In this document: piece by piece, positions 18,746 to 27,225 of the stretch | Layout of the letters: every line of letters starts with the position of its first letter | How positions within the stretch are numbered: position 1 is the first letter of the stretch | DNA from: Paenibacillus andongensis | Lineage (GTDB): Bacteria > Bacillota > Bacilli > Paenibacillales > NBRC-103111 | NCBI RefSeq assembly: GCF_025369935.1 | Contig: NZ_CP104467.1 | Location: forward strand, 3,789,001 to 3,853,000 | Length of the DNA: 64,000 nt | Direction of reading: 5' to 3' | The notes under the pieces: model-generated | What the model was told of the DNA's origin: nothing | Seen by the model: only the letters and a program-made list of their open reading frames with translations | Databases searched by the model: none | Translations under genes and position numbers: made by a program

Positions 18746-19120
18746 ATGCTGGATCCGGGAAAAACGTATAATACGGCAGTGGAAGTAACGCTCGAAGTGA
18801 TCGGAGGCAAGTGGAAGCCAGTCATTTTATTCCATCTCACGTTCGGAAAGAAACGTAATGGTGAGCTAATGAGCTTGATGCCAACGGTTACACAAAAAGT
18901 GCTAACCCAGCAGCTGCGAGAACTCGAGGAGGATGGGGTTGTTACCCGAATTTCATATAACCAGGTACCACCAAAAGTCGAGTATGAGCTGACCGAGTAT
19001 GGCTGGAGTTTGAAGGAACTTCTTCATATCATGTGCAGATGGGGAGATAGGCATGTTGAGCGAGTTTTCGGTGATAATGTCAAGATCTTAGAAAGGGTAC
19101 CAGGCGAGAATGGAACATGA
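18746..19120 (+). CDS. HxlR-family transcriptional regulator
   Basis: 124 residues with the family core: EVIGGKWKPVILFHL, then KRNGELMSLMPTVTQKVLTQQLRELEEDGVV, then YNQVPPKVEYELTEYG. N-terminal Cys absent. HxlR/YodB-like proteins sense electrophiles or metabolites. It sits between an oxidoreductase gene (divergent) and a reductase gene (convergent). The boxes at 8512 and 20312 may be its targets (inference). Confidence 0.88.
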   Translation: MLDPGKTYNTAVEVTLEVIGGKWKPVILFHLTFGKKRNGELMSLMPTVTQKVLTQQLRELEEDGVVTRISYNQVPPKVEYELTEYGWSLKELLHIMCRWGDRHVERVFGDNVKILERVPGENGT

Positions 19121-19134
19121 TCATTCATAAGAGA

Positions 19135-19170
19135 GAAACCGGACTCTGGATTTCAGAGTCCGGTTTCTTG
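19135..19170. terminator. Bidirectional terminator
   Basis: GAAACCGGACTCTG pairs with CAGAGTCCGGTTTC; convergent genes on both sides. Confidence 0.8.
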
Positions 19171-19177
19171 TGTTTGG

Positions 19178-20248
19178 TCATGGAATAACCTTGCGTTGCC
19201 GCAAATCCTCAAAGATACTTAGGAACATTGCTTCTGTATCAATGAACTCATGAAAACCGAAACGTCGTGCTTTCGTGCCGTCTGCAAAAAAGTCATAATC
19301 CCAAGAAAAAACAAAGTCACCGAACCGCCAAGAGGAAACGTCACGGTAGCTGTTATTCACCAACCCATGCTTCTTCACCATAGTATTCCATAACGGCTCC
19401 TTGTCGGCCATGACTACATCCAAGGACATCTGCAGAGGAGGTGCTGACTCTAGCCCGAAATACGTGGCAATCTTTGGCCAAAGCTCGTTCCACCTGAAGA
19501 GATCTCCGTTCGTGATGTTAAACGCTTGATTCGCGCAGCGTTCATCTGTCGCTGCCCAGACAGTAGCCTTAGCCAATAATCCAGCGTCTGTCATCTCAAG
19601 CAGGCTGTTGTAGGCCCCTGGCTTACCAGGAAAACGGAGCGGTAACCCGAGTTCCTTTGACATGGAAGCATAGATTGCAATAACCATCGCTAGGTTCATT
19701 GGATTACCCGTAGCGAATCCACAAACGACGGATGGGCGAAGGGCCGACCAGGTCCAGCTGCGCCCTTGCTGCCGATTTTCGAGGAATTGCTGTTGGTCGA
19801 CATTAAACTCTGGCGGCATGTGATAGGCATCTGTTTCACGGGCTGGTGTTTTGAAGGGACCGAGGTGCGCGCCATATACTTTGTAGCCCTGCATGAGACT
19901 GATATGCTGGAGACTTGGAGAGATTGGCTCCATCGCATTGACGATGTTGACGAGCATGGCTAAGTTTGGGGGAACCAATTCGGCCCAGGTAGGACGGTCT
20001 TGATAAGCAGCATAGAAGATGTGGGTAACTTCCGTAAGACTTTCTAGTTTCTCATGGATATCATTTTCATTAAGCAGATCGACAGCGATATATCGGACTC
20101 GATTGTTGGACTCCCCGCCCCGTCGTGACAGACCAATGATATCCCAGTCGTGGAGCTGCACCAAATAGTTAATAAGATTTCTTCCAATAACACCGTTAGC
20201 TCCAACAACAAGCGCGGTTTTGCGTGGCGTGGCTTCTTTTGTATTCAT
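19178..20248 (-). CDS. SDR-family reductase (PRISE-like)
   Basis: 356 residues. Rossmann fold with VVGANGVIGRNLINYL (residues about 14-29) and GLSRRGGES. Overall pattern (HISLMQGYKVYGAH, WSALRPSVVCGFATGNPMN, and NITNGDLFRWNELWPKIA-type C-terminal part) resembles progesterone 5-beta-reductase/iridoid-synthase-like enzymes. Those reduce activated C=C bonds; the substrate here is unknown. Its promoter region carries the same box as the aldo/keto reductase gene at 8577. Confidence 0.82.
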   Translation of the reverse strand: MNTKEATPRKTALVVGANGVIGRNLINYLVQLHDWDIIGLSRRGGESNNRVRYIAVDLLNENDIHEKLESLTEVTHIFYAAYQDRPTWAELVPPNLAMLVNIVNAMEPISPSLQHISLMQGYKVYGAHLGPFKTPARETDAYHMPPEFNVDQQQFLENRQQGRSWTWSALRPSVVCGFATGNPMNLAMVIAIYASMSKELGLPLRFPGKPGAYNSLLEMTDAGLLAKATVWAATDERCANQAFNITNGDLFRWNELWPKIATYFGLESAPPLQMSLDVVMADKEPLWNTMVKKHGLVNNSYRDVSSWRFGDFVFSWDYDFFADGTKARRFGFHEFIDTEAMFLSIFEDLRQRKVIP

Positions 20249-20311
20249 AAAATATCCTCTCCTACTTTGTGGTGGTTACACCATCAATTGTGCACTTTGA
20301 AGTGTGGAATG

Positions 20312-20327
20312 AAAAGTACGCACTTTG
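20312..20327. promoter_or_regulatory. Operator-like box of the SDR reductase
   Basis: AAAAGT-ACGC-ACTTTG; read on the minus strand it is CAAAGTGCGTACTTTT, 64 bp before the start. A second related motif, GTGCACTTTGAAGTG, is at 20290-20304. Confidence 0.5.
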
Positions 20328-20552
20328 AGGTCATATAGTTACCTGGAAGTCATATAAGGGAGTGGTATCATAAAAAATCAAGTTGGATCAGGCGAACAAT
20401 TAGTAATTGTAGGATGACAGAATATCGGGGCGGTTGAGCATTTTTGCTCTGTTAGCTGCGAACGAGATCAGCGCTTGTAAGATCGTAAAAAATTCCATGT
20501 GTATCATAAATTAACTAATACAGAAATCTTATCAATTCATTATGATGGTAAT

Positions 20553-20566
20553 TGAAAGCGTTTACT
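20553..20566 (+). promoter_or_regulatory. cre-like site before the secreted carbohydrate protein
   Basis: TGAAAGCGTTTACT matches 13 of 14 positions of TGWAANCGNTNWCA. It is about 190 bp upstream of the gene at 20759. Confidence 0.5.
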
Positions 20567-20590
20567 AGCATCGCGAAAATGTGGAAAGAG

Positions 20591-20718
20591 GGGTGCATTA
20601 AGGGAAAAAACGCGCTTAATCCGGCGGGGCCGAACAAATAAGCGCGGAAACCGCGCTTTCAGCAAGAGCACGACGAGTCGAAGCTCAGCAGCCCTTCCCT
20701 CACCGCCGAACAATAGGC
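20591..20718. repeat. Structured dispersed repeat
   Basis: Contains AACGCGCTTAATCCGG, AACAAATAAGCGCGG-AAA-CCGCGCTT and a GAGCACGACGAGTCGAAGCTC hairpin region. Reverse-complemented it parallels the three units at 31090-31470 (hairpin, then AAGCGCGG...CGCGCTTATTTGTT). The rest of 20249-20758 holds only the regulatory sites listed. Confidence 0.55.
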
Positions 20719-20758
20719 GCGTCATGTTTACTAGTACGAAAATAAAGGAGGCTTTCAG

Positions 20759-23700
20759 ATGTTTAAGCAACAAGTTCAAAAAAAGATAGTAAGCTCAGCT
20801 CTTTCATTCGCACTTGCATTTTCGTTTATTAACCTGTCCGATCATCCAGCATCAACGGTTCACGCAAACACACCAGTTCCCAACTTGCTCGACGCTTCGG
20901 TAACGGATGCTGTTTATACTCCTACAGCAACGGGTTCAGTCAACCTGTTGGACCCGTCTCGTTTTACAGCACAAGCAGGCGTAAATCTCAAGGTAAGTTC
21001 AGAAGCTTCTGATCATCCGGGCGTTGATGCTTTACGATCGGGAGGCAGCGGCTATTGGCGCAATTCAAGCTCTAATATCTATAAGAGTAACTACTCGCCA
21101 TCCTCATTGGCATTATCCCTCGACTTAGGTGCTCTAAAAACAATAGATAAACTGTACCTCGAAATACCCAATACAATTGCAAATATCCAAAGTAATGCCA
21201 CAAGATTTGAGGTTTATTACACCAATGACCCCAATTCTTGGGCAAGTGCTCCCACAGCCTCTGACACAGCGAACAATTACAACTGGAAGGCTAACGGCTG
21301 GACGCTGGCTGGCGGTACGGAAACGGAAGGTTTATGGTCTTATGTCACCTACAACGGACAACAATGGGGCTATGACACAAAGACATTCCTATATCCGTTT
21401 ACTGCTCGGTATGTGATGATCAACACGCTACTGGTTGGTCCCAGCGATAAGCGCGCGAATGTTACCAGTTCGATGATGGGGATATCCGCTTTGGCGATAT
21501 ACGGCAAAGATTCGGTTGCTAACGCAATCGCACTTGTACCGGCAAAGGATACCTACAGTACATGGGATCAGGTCGTACCTAAATCTACAACTATAAATCT
21601 TGCTAGCGGACAGGCGCTAATGAGTATTACCAAAGGCGATACTACACTTCATCCTAATATCGATTACTCTGTAACTGGTAGCACAGTTACTTTCACACTT
21701 CCATATCTGGCCAAACTGCCACTCGGCACAAATGAATTCACATTTCATTTTAACAGCGGCAACCCATCCATATATGCATTGGACGTAACAGCACGCGGTT
21801 ATGGCGTGAATGACAAGACGATCAAGATGAACGCAATTGAAGGCGTATCTCCTTATAACATTTTGGGCGGAGCCATGGGGACGGACGAACCGGTTGAAGG
21901 CGTGACCAAAAGAATACGAGACGCTTACCACGAATTTTATGGTGATCAACCTAAGGCGACTGCAGCCGACGACCATATTGTGAGCATTTGGGACAGTTCC
22001 TTACAAAGAAATGTGTTTAAGGTTATTGCGCACGGCAGAGGTTTGAATAATGAATTCCTTGATAAGGTTCGCGATGGCGAGTATGGACACAAAGGTGTTT
22101 TTGACCGAAATTTAGGCTATGTGGTTGACGGAGCGGCTGTTACGGACAGGCAGAGAATTGAAATTCGCCCCAGCGAAGATTCAAGCGGTGATTTTGTAGC
22201 CTATGAAGGCGACTTGGTTTCCTATGAATGGCTCTGGAATATTCCGGACGGCAACCAATGGAATCAGTCAAATTTCAGACATATCTTTCAATTGAAGGCT
22301 GTGAATCGCCAAGCACCTGATACATTACCGGGCGGAAATAACGGCGGTGAAAACGGTGCTTATATCATGGCGATGTCGATTTCGGGAACGAACAGCAGGG
22401 ATCTTGTCGTGAATCATAACCGATATGACGGCGATAAGACCATGATGCGAATTCCGTTAAAAGAAATCGATGGCCACTGGATTAAGGTTGAGCTTAAAGC
22501 GCTTATTTCGGATAGCGGCTGGTTCACAATCAAAATAACGGACAAGGTAACCGGTAAAGTATACAATTATGATAGTCCGGATGTTTATCAGGTGTTTACA
22601 ATCAAAGGTGCGAGCGACGGTACGAAGGATATATGGAGACGACCGGAGAGAATCGGCGGCTTCGAGACGGAGTATCCAGCTGCTTTTGATCAATATTTGC
22701 GTCCAAAATGGGGCATTTACCGCAGCTCCGCTAACGGAACCAACTCTGCCTATGATGCTTCGCTTCAGCTAGCCGATATCACTATCAGCAAGGTGGCTGC
22801 AGGGTTGTCATCGGTTAACCTTGCGCTTAATAAAAAAGCGTATAACGTAGGCCCGACAGCTGGAGCCAACCCGCTTCAGATTCAATCTGCTACGGCTAAC
22901 GAATTCGGCAATGCAAACAAACTGACAAATGGTGTATTGGAAGATCCGACAAAATGGAATGTTTCCAACGTTAGCAGTCTGGATCAAATAGGAAACTATT
23001 CGTGGCTGGGCACCGATGGAGAGAGAAAAGGCAGCTTCGTCATAGACCTTGGTCAGGTCATGGATTTTAGCCAAATACGATTGTTTGCCAAATCTACGAG
23101 GTTAAAAGGTGCAACCGTTTATGTATCTGATGATTCTGGAAACCATACATCGGCTGCTGAATTTGACGCAATGACATTTAAACAAGTAGAAAGACAGACA
23201 GCCCAAAGTTTTACGTATGCAACAGGCAACAACAATGGGGGAATTGATTCGGAAGATGGCTCCTATCCAATTAACCTTGGTAATACCTATCATTCCAGAT
23301 ATATCAAGGTAATGGTAGAGAACGCATCCGGCGGCAATTCTGGCACGGATCTAACAGGGCCTCCACGCCTTACACAGGTTCAAGTGTTTAATGCGCCACG
23401 TCCTCCACAGAATCTTAGTATTGAAACTAACAGTTCAGCTAATATTTTGAAGTGGGACTCCAATGACTTGAATGAAGGATATACAGTTTATAATGGCACA
23501 GCGGTACTTGCTGACTTACCGGCAGGCGCAACTAGCTATACTTTACCAAGCAGCATAACTGATGTGTCCAAAGTCACTATAAGGTCAAAAGGAACGGACC
23601 CGAACTCCCGCAAGTTTATGATATCAGCACCAGCCTTAGTGGTAGATCCACAAGATGTGACTCCGCCTAAAACGGAAGCAGGGATCGAACCGGCGCTGCA

Positions 23701-24457
23701 AAACGGCTGGCTAAACACGGATGGAGCCGTTGCACTGACAGCACATGACGATCTCTCCGCTGTTGCGAAAACGGAATACAAACTTGGGGATGACACGGAA
23801 TGGCAAACTTATATCGGGCCAATCGCCTTCAAGAATGACGGCTTGTATCGTTTGCAGTTCCGTTCTGCTGACGCTGCGGGCAACATCGAGCAAACGAAGG
23901 AGCTAAGTGTCCAGATTGACAAAACGAAGCCGATCTTTGTGCTGAAGGCAAACGGGGAACCGCTTGTAGAAGGTGCTGTTTTCTCCGACGACCTTTTGAT
24001 AGCGCTGCTCTTGAATGCGAACGATGGACTATCAGGCATTGCAAGCCAAGAACTCACTCTGGACGGAAAGCGTTTGGATAATGGCGCTTCCGTTGATATG
24101 GCCGGCAAGCTTGGGATGCATACGCTGAAGATCGTCATCACGGATCAGGCCGGCAATAAGACGGATGAACTTGTCCACTTCACGATTGCTGCCACCATCG
24201 AAGGAATGTCCAACTTGATTGACCGTTCTGTCAAAGCCGGTGAATTGAAGGGACCGCTGGTTAACCAATTACGCAACAGCCTGGATCAGGCAAAACATCA
24301 ATTGAGCAAAGGTGACAAAGACAAAGCGGCCAAACATATGCAGGATTTCCTCAGTCATCTGAATAATAAGTCGATGACGGATAACATCTCCGAAACCGTA
24401 AAGTCCATTCTCACGGCTGATGTTAACGCGTTGATCGAGGTTTGGTCCACAAAGTAA
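20759..24457 (+). CDS. Large secreted carbohydrate-binding/possible polysaccharide lyase protein
   Basis: 1232 residues, AAAGGAGG upstream, signal peptide 1-36 (cleavage after STVHA). Domains by eye: F5/8-type discoidin (about 60-248), CBM_X2-like Ig (about 255-345), a jelly-roll region (about 355-685) resembling polysaccharide lyases/glucanases with conserved-looking LRPKWGIYRSS, second F5/8 domain (about 690-880), FN3-like (about 885-965), an OmpL47-type Ig (ALQNGWLNTDGAVALTAHD, about 975-1065), another Ig (to about 1150) and a C-terminal helical FIMAH-like module (KHMQDFLSHLNN). Likely exported to bind and perhaps cleave plant or microbial polysaccharide. Enzymatic activity is a guess. Confidence 0.78.
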   Translation: MFKQQVQKKIVSSALSFALAFSFINLSDHPASTVHANTPVPNLLDASVTDAVYTPTATGSVNLLDPSRFTAQAGVNLKVSSEASDHPGVDALRSGGSGYWRNSSSNIYKSNYSPSSLALSLDLGALKTIDKLYLEIPNTIANIQSNATRFEVYYTNDPNSWASAPTASDTANNYNWKANGWTLAGGTETEGLWSYVTYNGQQWGYDTKTFLYPFTARYVMINTLLVGPSDKRANVTSSMMGISALAIYGKDSVANAIALVPAKDTYSTWDQVVPKSTTINLASGQALMSITKGDTTLHPNIDYSVTGSTVTFTLPYLAKLPLGTNEFTFHFNSGNPSIYALDVTARGYGVNDKTIKMNAIEGVSPYNILGGAMGTDEPVEGVTKRIRDAYHEFYGDQPKATAADDHIVSIWDSSLQRNVFKVIAHGRGLNNEFLDKVRDGEYGHKGVFDRNLGYVVDGAAVTDRQRIEIRPSEDSSGDFVAYEGDLVSYEWLWNIPDGNQWNQSNFRHIFQLKAVNRQAPDTLPGGNNGGENGAYIMAMSISGTNSRDLVVNHNRYDGDKTMMRIPLKEIDGHWIKVELKALISDSGWFTIKITDKVTGKVYNYDSPDVYQVFTIKGASDGTKDIWRRPERIGGFETEYPAAFDQYLRPKWGIYRSSANGTNSAYDASLQLADITISKVAAGLSSVNLALNKKAYNVGPTAGANPLQIQSATANEFGNANKLTNGVLEDPTKWNVSNVSSLDQIGNYSWLGTDGERKGSFVIDLGQVMDFSQIRLFAKSTRLKGATVYVSDDSGNHTSAAEFDAMTFKQVERQTAQSFTYATGNNNGGIDSEDGSYPINLGNTYHSRYIKVMVENASGGNSGTDLTGPPRLTQVQVFNAPRPPQNLSIETNSSANILKWDSNDLNEGYTVYNGTAVLADLPAGATSYTLPSSITDVSKVTIRSKGTDPNSRKFMISAPALVVDPQDVTPPKTEAGIEPALQNGWLNTDGAVALTAHDDLSAVAKTEYKLGDDTEWQTYIGPIAFKNDGLYRLQFRSADAAGNIEQTKELSVQIDKTKPIFVLKANGEPLVEGAVFSDDLLIALLLNANDGLSGIASQELTLDGKRLDNGASVDMAGKLGMHTLKIVITDQAGNKTDELVHFTIAATIEGMSNLIDRSVKAGELKGPLVNQLRNSLDQAKHQLSKGDKDKAAKHMQDFLSHLNNKSMTDNISETVKSILTADVNALIEVWSTK

Positions 24458-24484
24458 AGAACAATAACGTATTGTAACTGCAAA

Positions 24485-24518
24485 AGCATCCGGCCATCAT
24501 TGAAGGCCGGATGTTTTT
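24485..24518 (+). terminator. Intrinsic terminator
   Basis: GCATCCGGCC-ATCATTGAA-GGCCGGATG plus T run, after the large secreted protein gene. Confidence 0.85.
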
Positions 24519-24774
24519 TATGATCAAGGGGGCTCGTGTTGAAATATTCCATTGAAATCGATTTCATTTTCTCCGCATAAATCGAACCGCACATCGGTGG
24601 GAGCCTGGGAATCCAAGATTCACAACTGTCGCGGCTTCTTGCAGATCGATCAGAAGACAGGGGCAATCTCCTTTAACCCGGAGTGTTATGCATTCGGATC
24701 TTCCTACAGGAGCGGCAGCTACATTCGTATGGTCGGGATAGAAGAGAGGCGCGAAGTGAGGCGGGATTTACCCA

Positions 24775-24935
24775 AATTTCGAATCTGAAACCGACTTCCA
24801 TTGGATTAACTCCAGTGGAAGTCGGGATTTCTCAGCTCAGAAGTCAATTACATTGGAGTTAATCCAATCAAAGTACGAATTTCAGACCTTTAGAGTCGAT
24901 TCCATTGGAAATTTCCAATGGAAGTATGTATTTCG
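24775..24935. repeat. Three tandem repeats with exact 52-bp spacing
   Basis: CATTGGA cores at 24799, 24851 and 24903, each forming an inverted repeat with a downstream TCCA(A)TG and followed by a GAAGT/AAAGT and ATTTC. The rest of 24519-24775 shows no convincing gene. Confidence 0.6.
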
Positions 24936-24944
24936 TACGGTCAT

Positions 24945-25097
24945 TTAAGGTTCATCTATATATTCTTCTTCGTCCGGGATGCTGTTCAAAAGGTTTTTAT
25001 CAATCTTTTTCTGATCTTGATCCGTGTTGGTGTCGCAGTTCACAATACACTTCATTATTTCTTCGGAATTGTCTTGAATATTTGTATACTCAACCAT
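24945..25097 (-). CDS. 50-residue acidic small protein
   Basis: Starts ATG at 25097 with a textbook AAAGGAGG seven bases upstream and runs to TAA. Composition is strongly acidic with two cysteines spaced by three residues (KCIVNCD) and an acidic tail (PDEEEYIDEP). No signal or membrane segment. Not recognised. The strong ribosome site and codon use argue that it is real; the acidic leader-like character is the only hint at function. The gap 25098-25298 upstream holds nothing else I can name. Confidence 0.5.
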   Translation of the reverse strand: MVEYTNIQDNSEEIMKCIVNCDTNTDQDQKKIDKNLLNSIPDEEEYIDEP

Positions 25098-25298
25098 GTT
25101 TGAACCTCCTTTCATTGAATTAGAATTTCCAAGATCAAGCCATTTATTCGAGTAGGTACTACTTGACGCTCCTATCCAACTTCAAATGAGCATACATGAT
25201 TATGGATTCCGATTTATGATCTTGTATGTCGTACTAGATAAGATGAACAAATAGACAGCTTCTATTGTCCAATCTTGTGGTATGCAAAAGGACAGGGA

Positions 25299-25331
25299 AA
25301 AACGACGCTTCAATACAGAAAGCGTCGTTTT
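25299..25331 (-). terminator. Terminator of the ArsR/SRPBCC gene
   Basis: AAAACGACGCTT pairs with AAGCGTCGTTTT, with T residues on the minus strand. Confidence 0.75.
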
Positions 25332-25344
25332 CTCATGTTCTTAT

Positions 25345-26112
25345 TTAGTCATTAGTGAGTGCTGACCCGGTTTCAAGCAATGTCTTCATTCCCGAAAGAA
25401 CAATTGGCAAACCCATTTCAAGAATTTTTGCGGTGTTTATCGCCTGTTCAAATTCATCATGTACGACTGTTACAAGGGTAACGCCGGCTAATTCGGTATG
25501 AGCATCGATTTCCCACGTAATACGTGACGGGCTCTCAGAGGCTGTGTCTGGAAACGCGGGGAACTGCCAACTCATAACCAGCTTATGCGGAGGTGCCATT
25601 TCGAGAATGATCCCATTTGCAAGTTTTTTCTCCTCAGGGTTCCATAGTTCGAAAGAGGAGCCGATTTCCCAGTTGGATCGGATGGAGCAATTGTACCAAA
25701 ACTTTGATGTCTTAGCTGGATCAGTAAGGGCTCGCCAAACTTGTTCGGGTGTTGCTTTAATGGCAATACGGTTTACATGCCGTGGCTTGTTCTCCATATT
25801 CATTTCACGCTCCAATTCGTTTTTAAGAGATGTTAATTCGATAGCCCAAGGTTCGGCGTATTTGCTCACCCATCGGTCGTAAATTTGCCGTATAGGTACT
25901 GAATTTAGATAATGAAGCTTTTCTCTGCCAACTTTTCTGGTGGTAATGAGGTTAGCTTCCTCGAGAATATTAAGATGCTTCATTACACCGAATCTTGACA
26001 TTTGCAAAGGGGTACAAAGATCGTTCAACGTTCGCCCATCAGCTGTGTGAAGCAGGTCTAGGAGTGTACGGCGGCTAGGGTCAGCAAGTGCCTTGAATAT
26101 ATCGTTATCTAT
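25345..26112 (-). CDS. ArsR-type HTH fused to SRPBCC (AHSA1) domain; ATA at the start position
   Basis: 255 residues if started at 26112. N-terminal winged helix (about 1-95: ALADPSRRTLLDLL, LNDLCTPLQMSRFGVMKHLNILEEANLI in pieces) followed by an AHSA1/START-like domain (about 110-250: ATPEQVWRALTDPAKTSKFW). The homologous start falls on ATA, eight bases after AAAGGAGG; the first normal initiator in frame is a TTG at 26028, which would delete a third of the HTH. So either ATA is used or the start codon is mutated. Such fusions are autorepressors with a ligand-binding domain; the palindrome at 26196 is a likely operator. Confidence 0.8.
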   Translation of the reverse strand: MDNDIFKALADPSRRTLLDLLHTADGRTLNDLCTPLQMSRFGVMKHLNILEEANLITTRKVGREKLHYLNSVPIRQIYDRWVSKYAEPWAIELTSLKNELEREMNMENKPRHVNRIAIKATPEQVWRALTDPAKTSKFWYNCSIRSNWEIGSSFELWNPEEKKLANGIILEMAPPHKLVMSWQFPAFPDTASESPSRITWEIDAHTELAGVTLVTVVHDEFEQAINTAKILEMGLPIVLSGMKTLLETGSALTND

Positions 26113-26161
26113 TTGGAACGCCTCCTTTCAAAAGTATCCTTACAAGCATGCTTTTTTGTTC

Positions 26162-26211
26162 TTGACATGTGACCTAATGGTAACGTATTATAAAGGTGAC
26201 AGTATAGTCAC
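26162..26211 (+). promoter_or_regulatory. Promoter and palindromic operator of the SnoaL-like operon
   Basis: TTGACA (26162-26167), 18-bp spacer, TATTAT (26186-26191), then GTGAC-AGTATA-GTCAC (26196-26211). The minus strand shows TATAAT in the same place, so divergent promoters may share the operator. Confidence 0.55.
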
Positions 26212-26360
26212 ATATTAGCACAAACAAGTTTGTTTGTCAGCCGGCGGCAAATAGACCCATCTAACTCAACTAGTTTTAGCAACATAATTCTTTCGCCAAT
26301 ACTTAATTGCTGCAGCAGAGTCCTTATACGAAATACACAAAAAAGGAGATGTTTTTTATT

Positions 26361-26708
26361 ATGAAAACGATTGAACAGAAAAATATTGAAACGGTAACTG
26401 CGTTTATTGAGGCTTTTGCGAATCAAAATGAGTTGGATGATACGGATCAATTTTTTTCTAGTCAAATAGGGGAGGCATTCCCTGATAAACACTACGCAGT
26501 AGAAGAGGTCATAGCCCAAGGTGAGAAGGTAATAGCAAGAATTTTTATGACTGGAACGCATAAAGGTACGTTTGCTGGAAATTTACCTACGGGAAATTCC
26601 GTTAAGGCAACACAGTTTCGTGAATTTCGTTTAGTTGATGGCCAGATTGTTGAACATCGTGGTTGGTTCGATACAGCGACACTTTTGCCCCAAATGAAAG
26701 CCAATTAA
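26361..26708 (+). CDS. SnoaL-like (NTF2-fold) protein, internally shortened
   Basis: 115 residues from the ATG at 26361 (AAAAGGAGAT upstream). Clearly a paralogue of the next gene (shared EEVIAQGEKV, GTHKG, PTGNS, VEHRGW) but 18 residues are missing in frame after FFSS, where the neighbour has DYQELSYQ...AGK. The missing stretch would form part of the cone-shaped pocket. NTF2-fold proteins of this type are polyketide-cyclase-like or ester-binding. May be non-functional. Confidence 0.75.
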   Translation: MKTIEQKNIETVTAFIEAFANQNELDDTDQFFSSQIGEAFPDKHYAVEEVIAQGEKVIARIFMTGTHKGTFAGNLPTGNSVKATQFREFRLVDGQIVEHRGWFDTATLLPQMKAN

Positions 26709-26732
26709 CCAAAACAAAGGAGATGTTTTATT

Positions 26733-27134
26733 GTGATAACGATTGAAGAGAAAAATATGGAGACGGTATCAGCGTTTATCGAGGCTTTTTGGAATCAAAG
26801 TGATATGGATTGTACAGAACAATTTTTGTCAACCGATTATCAAGAGCTCTCTTATCAATCAAAAGAAGGTCTGAAACAATTTGCTGGAAAAATACTGGAG
26901 GCATTTCCTGATAAACAATACACAGTGGAAGAGATCATAGCGCAAGGGGAGAAAGTACTCGTACGAATGGTTGTGAAAGGTACGCATAAAGGAGTGTTTT
27001 TTGGAATCGCACCTACGGGTAATTCTATAGATGTCACACTGTACCGTCAATATCGCGTCGTAGATGGTATGATAGCCGAACACCGAGGTTGGATCGATAT
27101 GATGACCATGTGGCGTCAAATAAAAGCGAACTAA
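26733..27134 (+). CDS. SnoaL-like polyketide-cyclase-family protein
   Basis: 133 residues from a GTG with AAAGGAGATG upstream, 24 bp after the previous stop. Full-length SnoaL-like fold: FIEAFWNQSDMDCTEQFL at the start, EAFPDKQYTVEEIIAQGEKVLVRM in pieces, GTHKG, and IAEHRGWIDMMTMWRQI at the end. Probably an operon with its shortened paralogue and the FMN reductase downstream. Confidence 0.8.
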   Translation: MITIEEKNMETVSAFIEAFWNQSDMDCTEQFLSTDYQELSYQSKEGLKQFAGKILEAFPDKQYTVEEIIAQGEKVLVRMVVKGTHKGVFFGIAPTGNSIDVTLYRQYRVVDGMIAEHRGWIDMMTMWRQIKAN

Positions 27135-27225
27135 TACCTTGGATGTAGTGAATTTTCCCCATAAGAATACTTGTAAAATCAAATCATACACTCAAAATAG
27201 GAATTTATATCGAGGAGGATCTTAT

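Noticed and set aside
24552..24788. 78-codon plus-strand open frame after the large secreted protein
   Set aside because: No ribosome site, biased composition and overlap with the 52-bp repeat region.
24945..25097. Lanthipeptide precursor
   Set aside because: Only two cysteines, no leader motif and no modification enzyme nearby.
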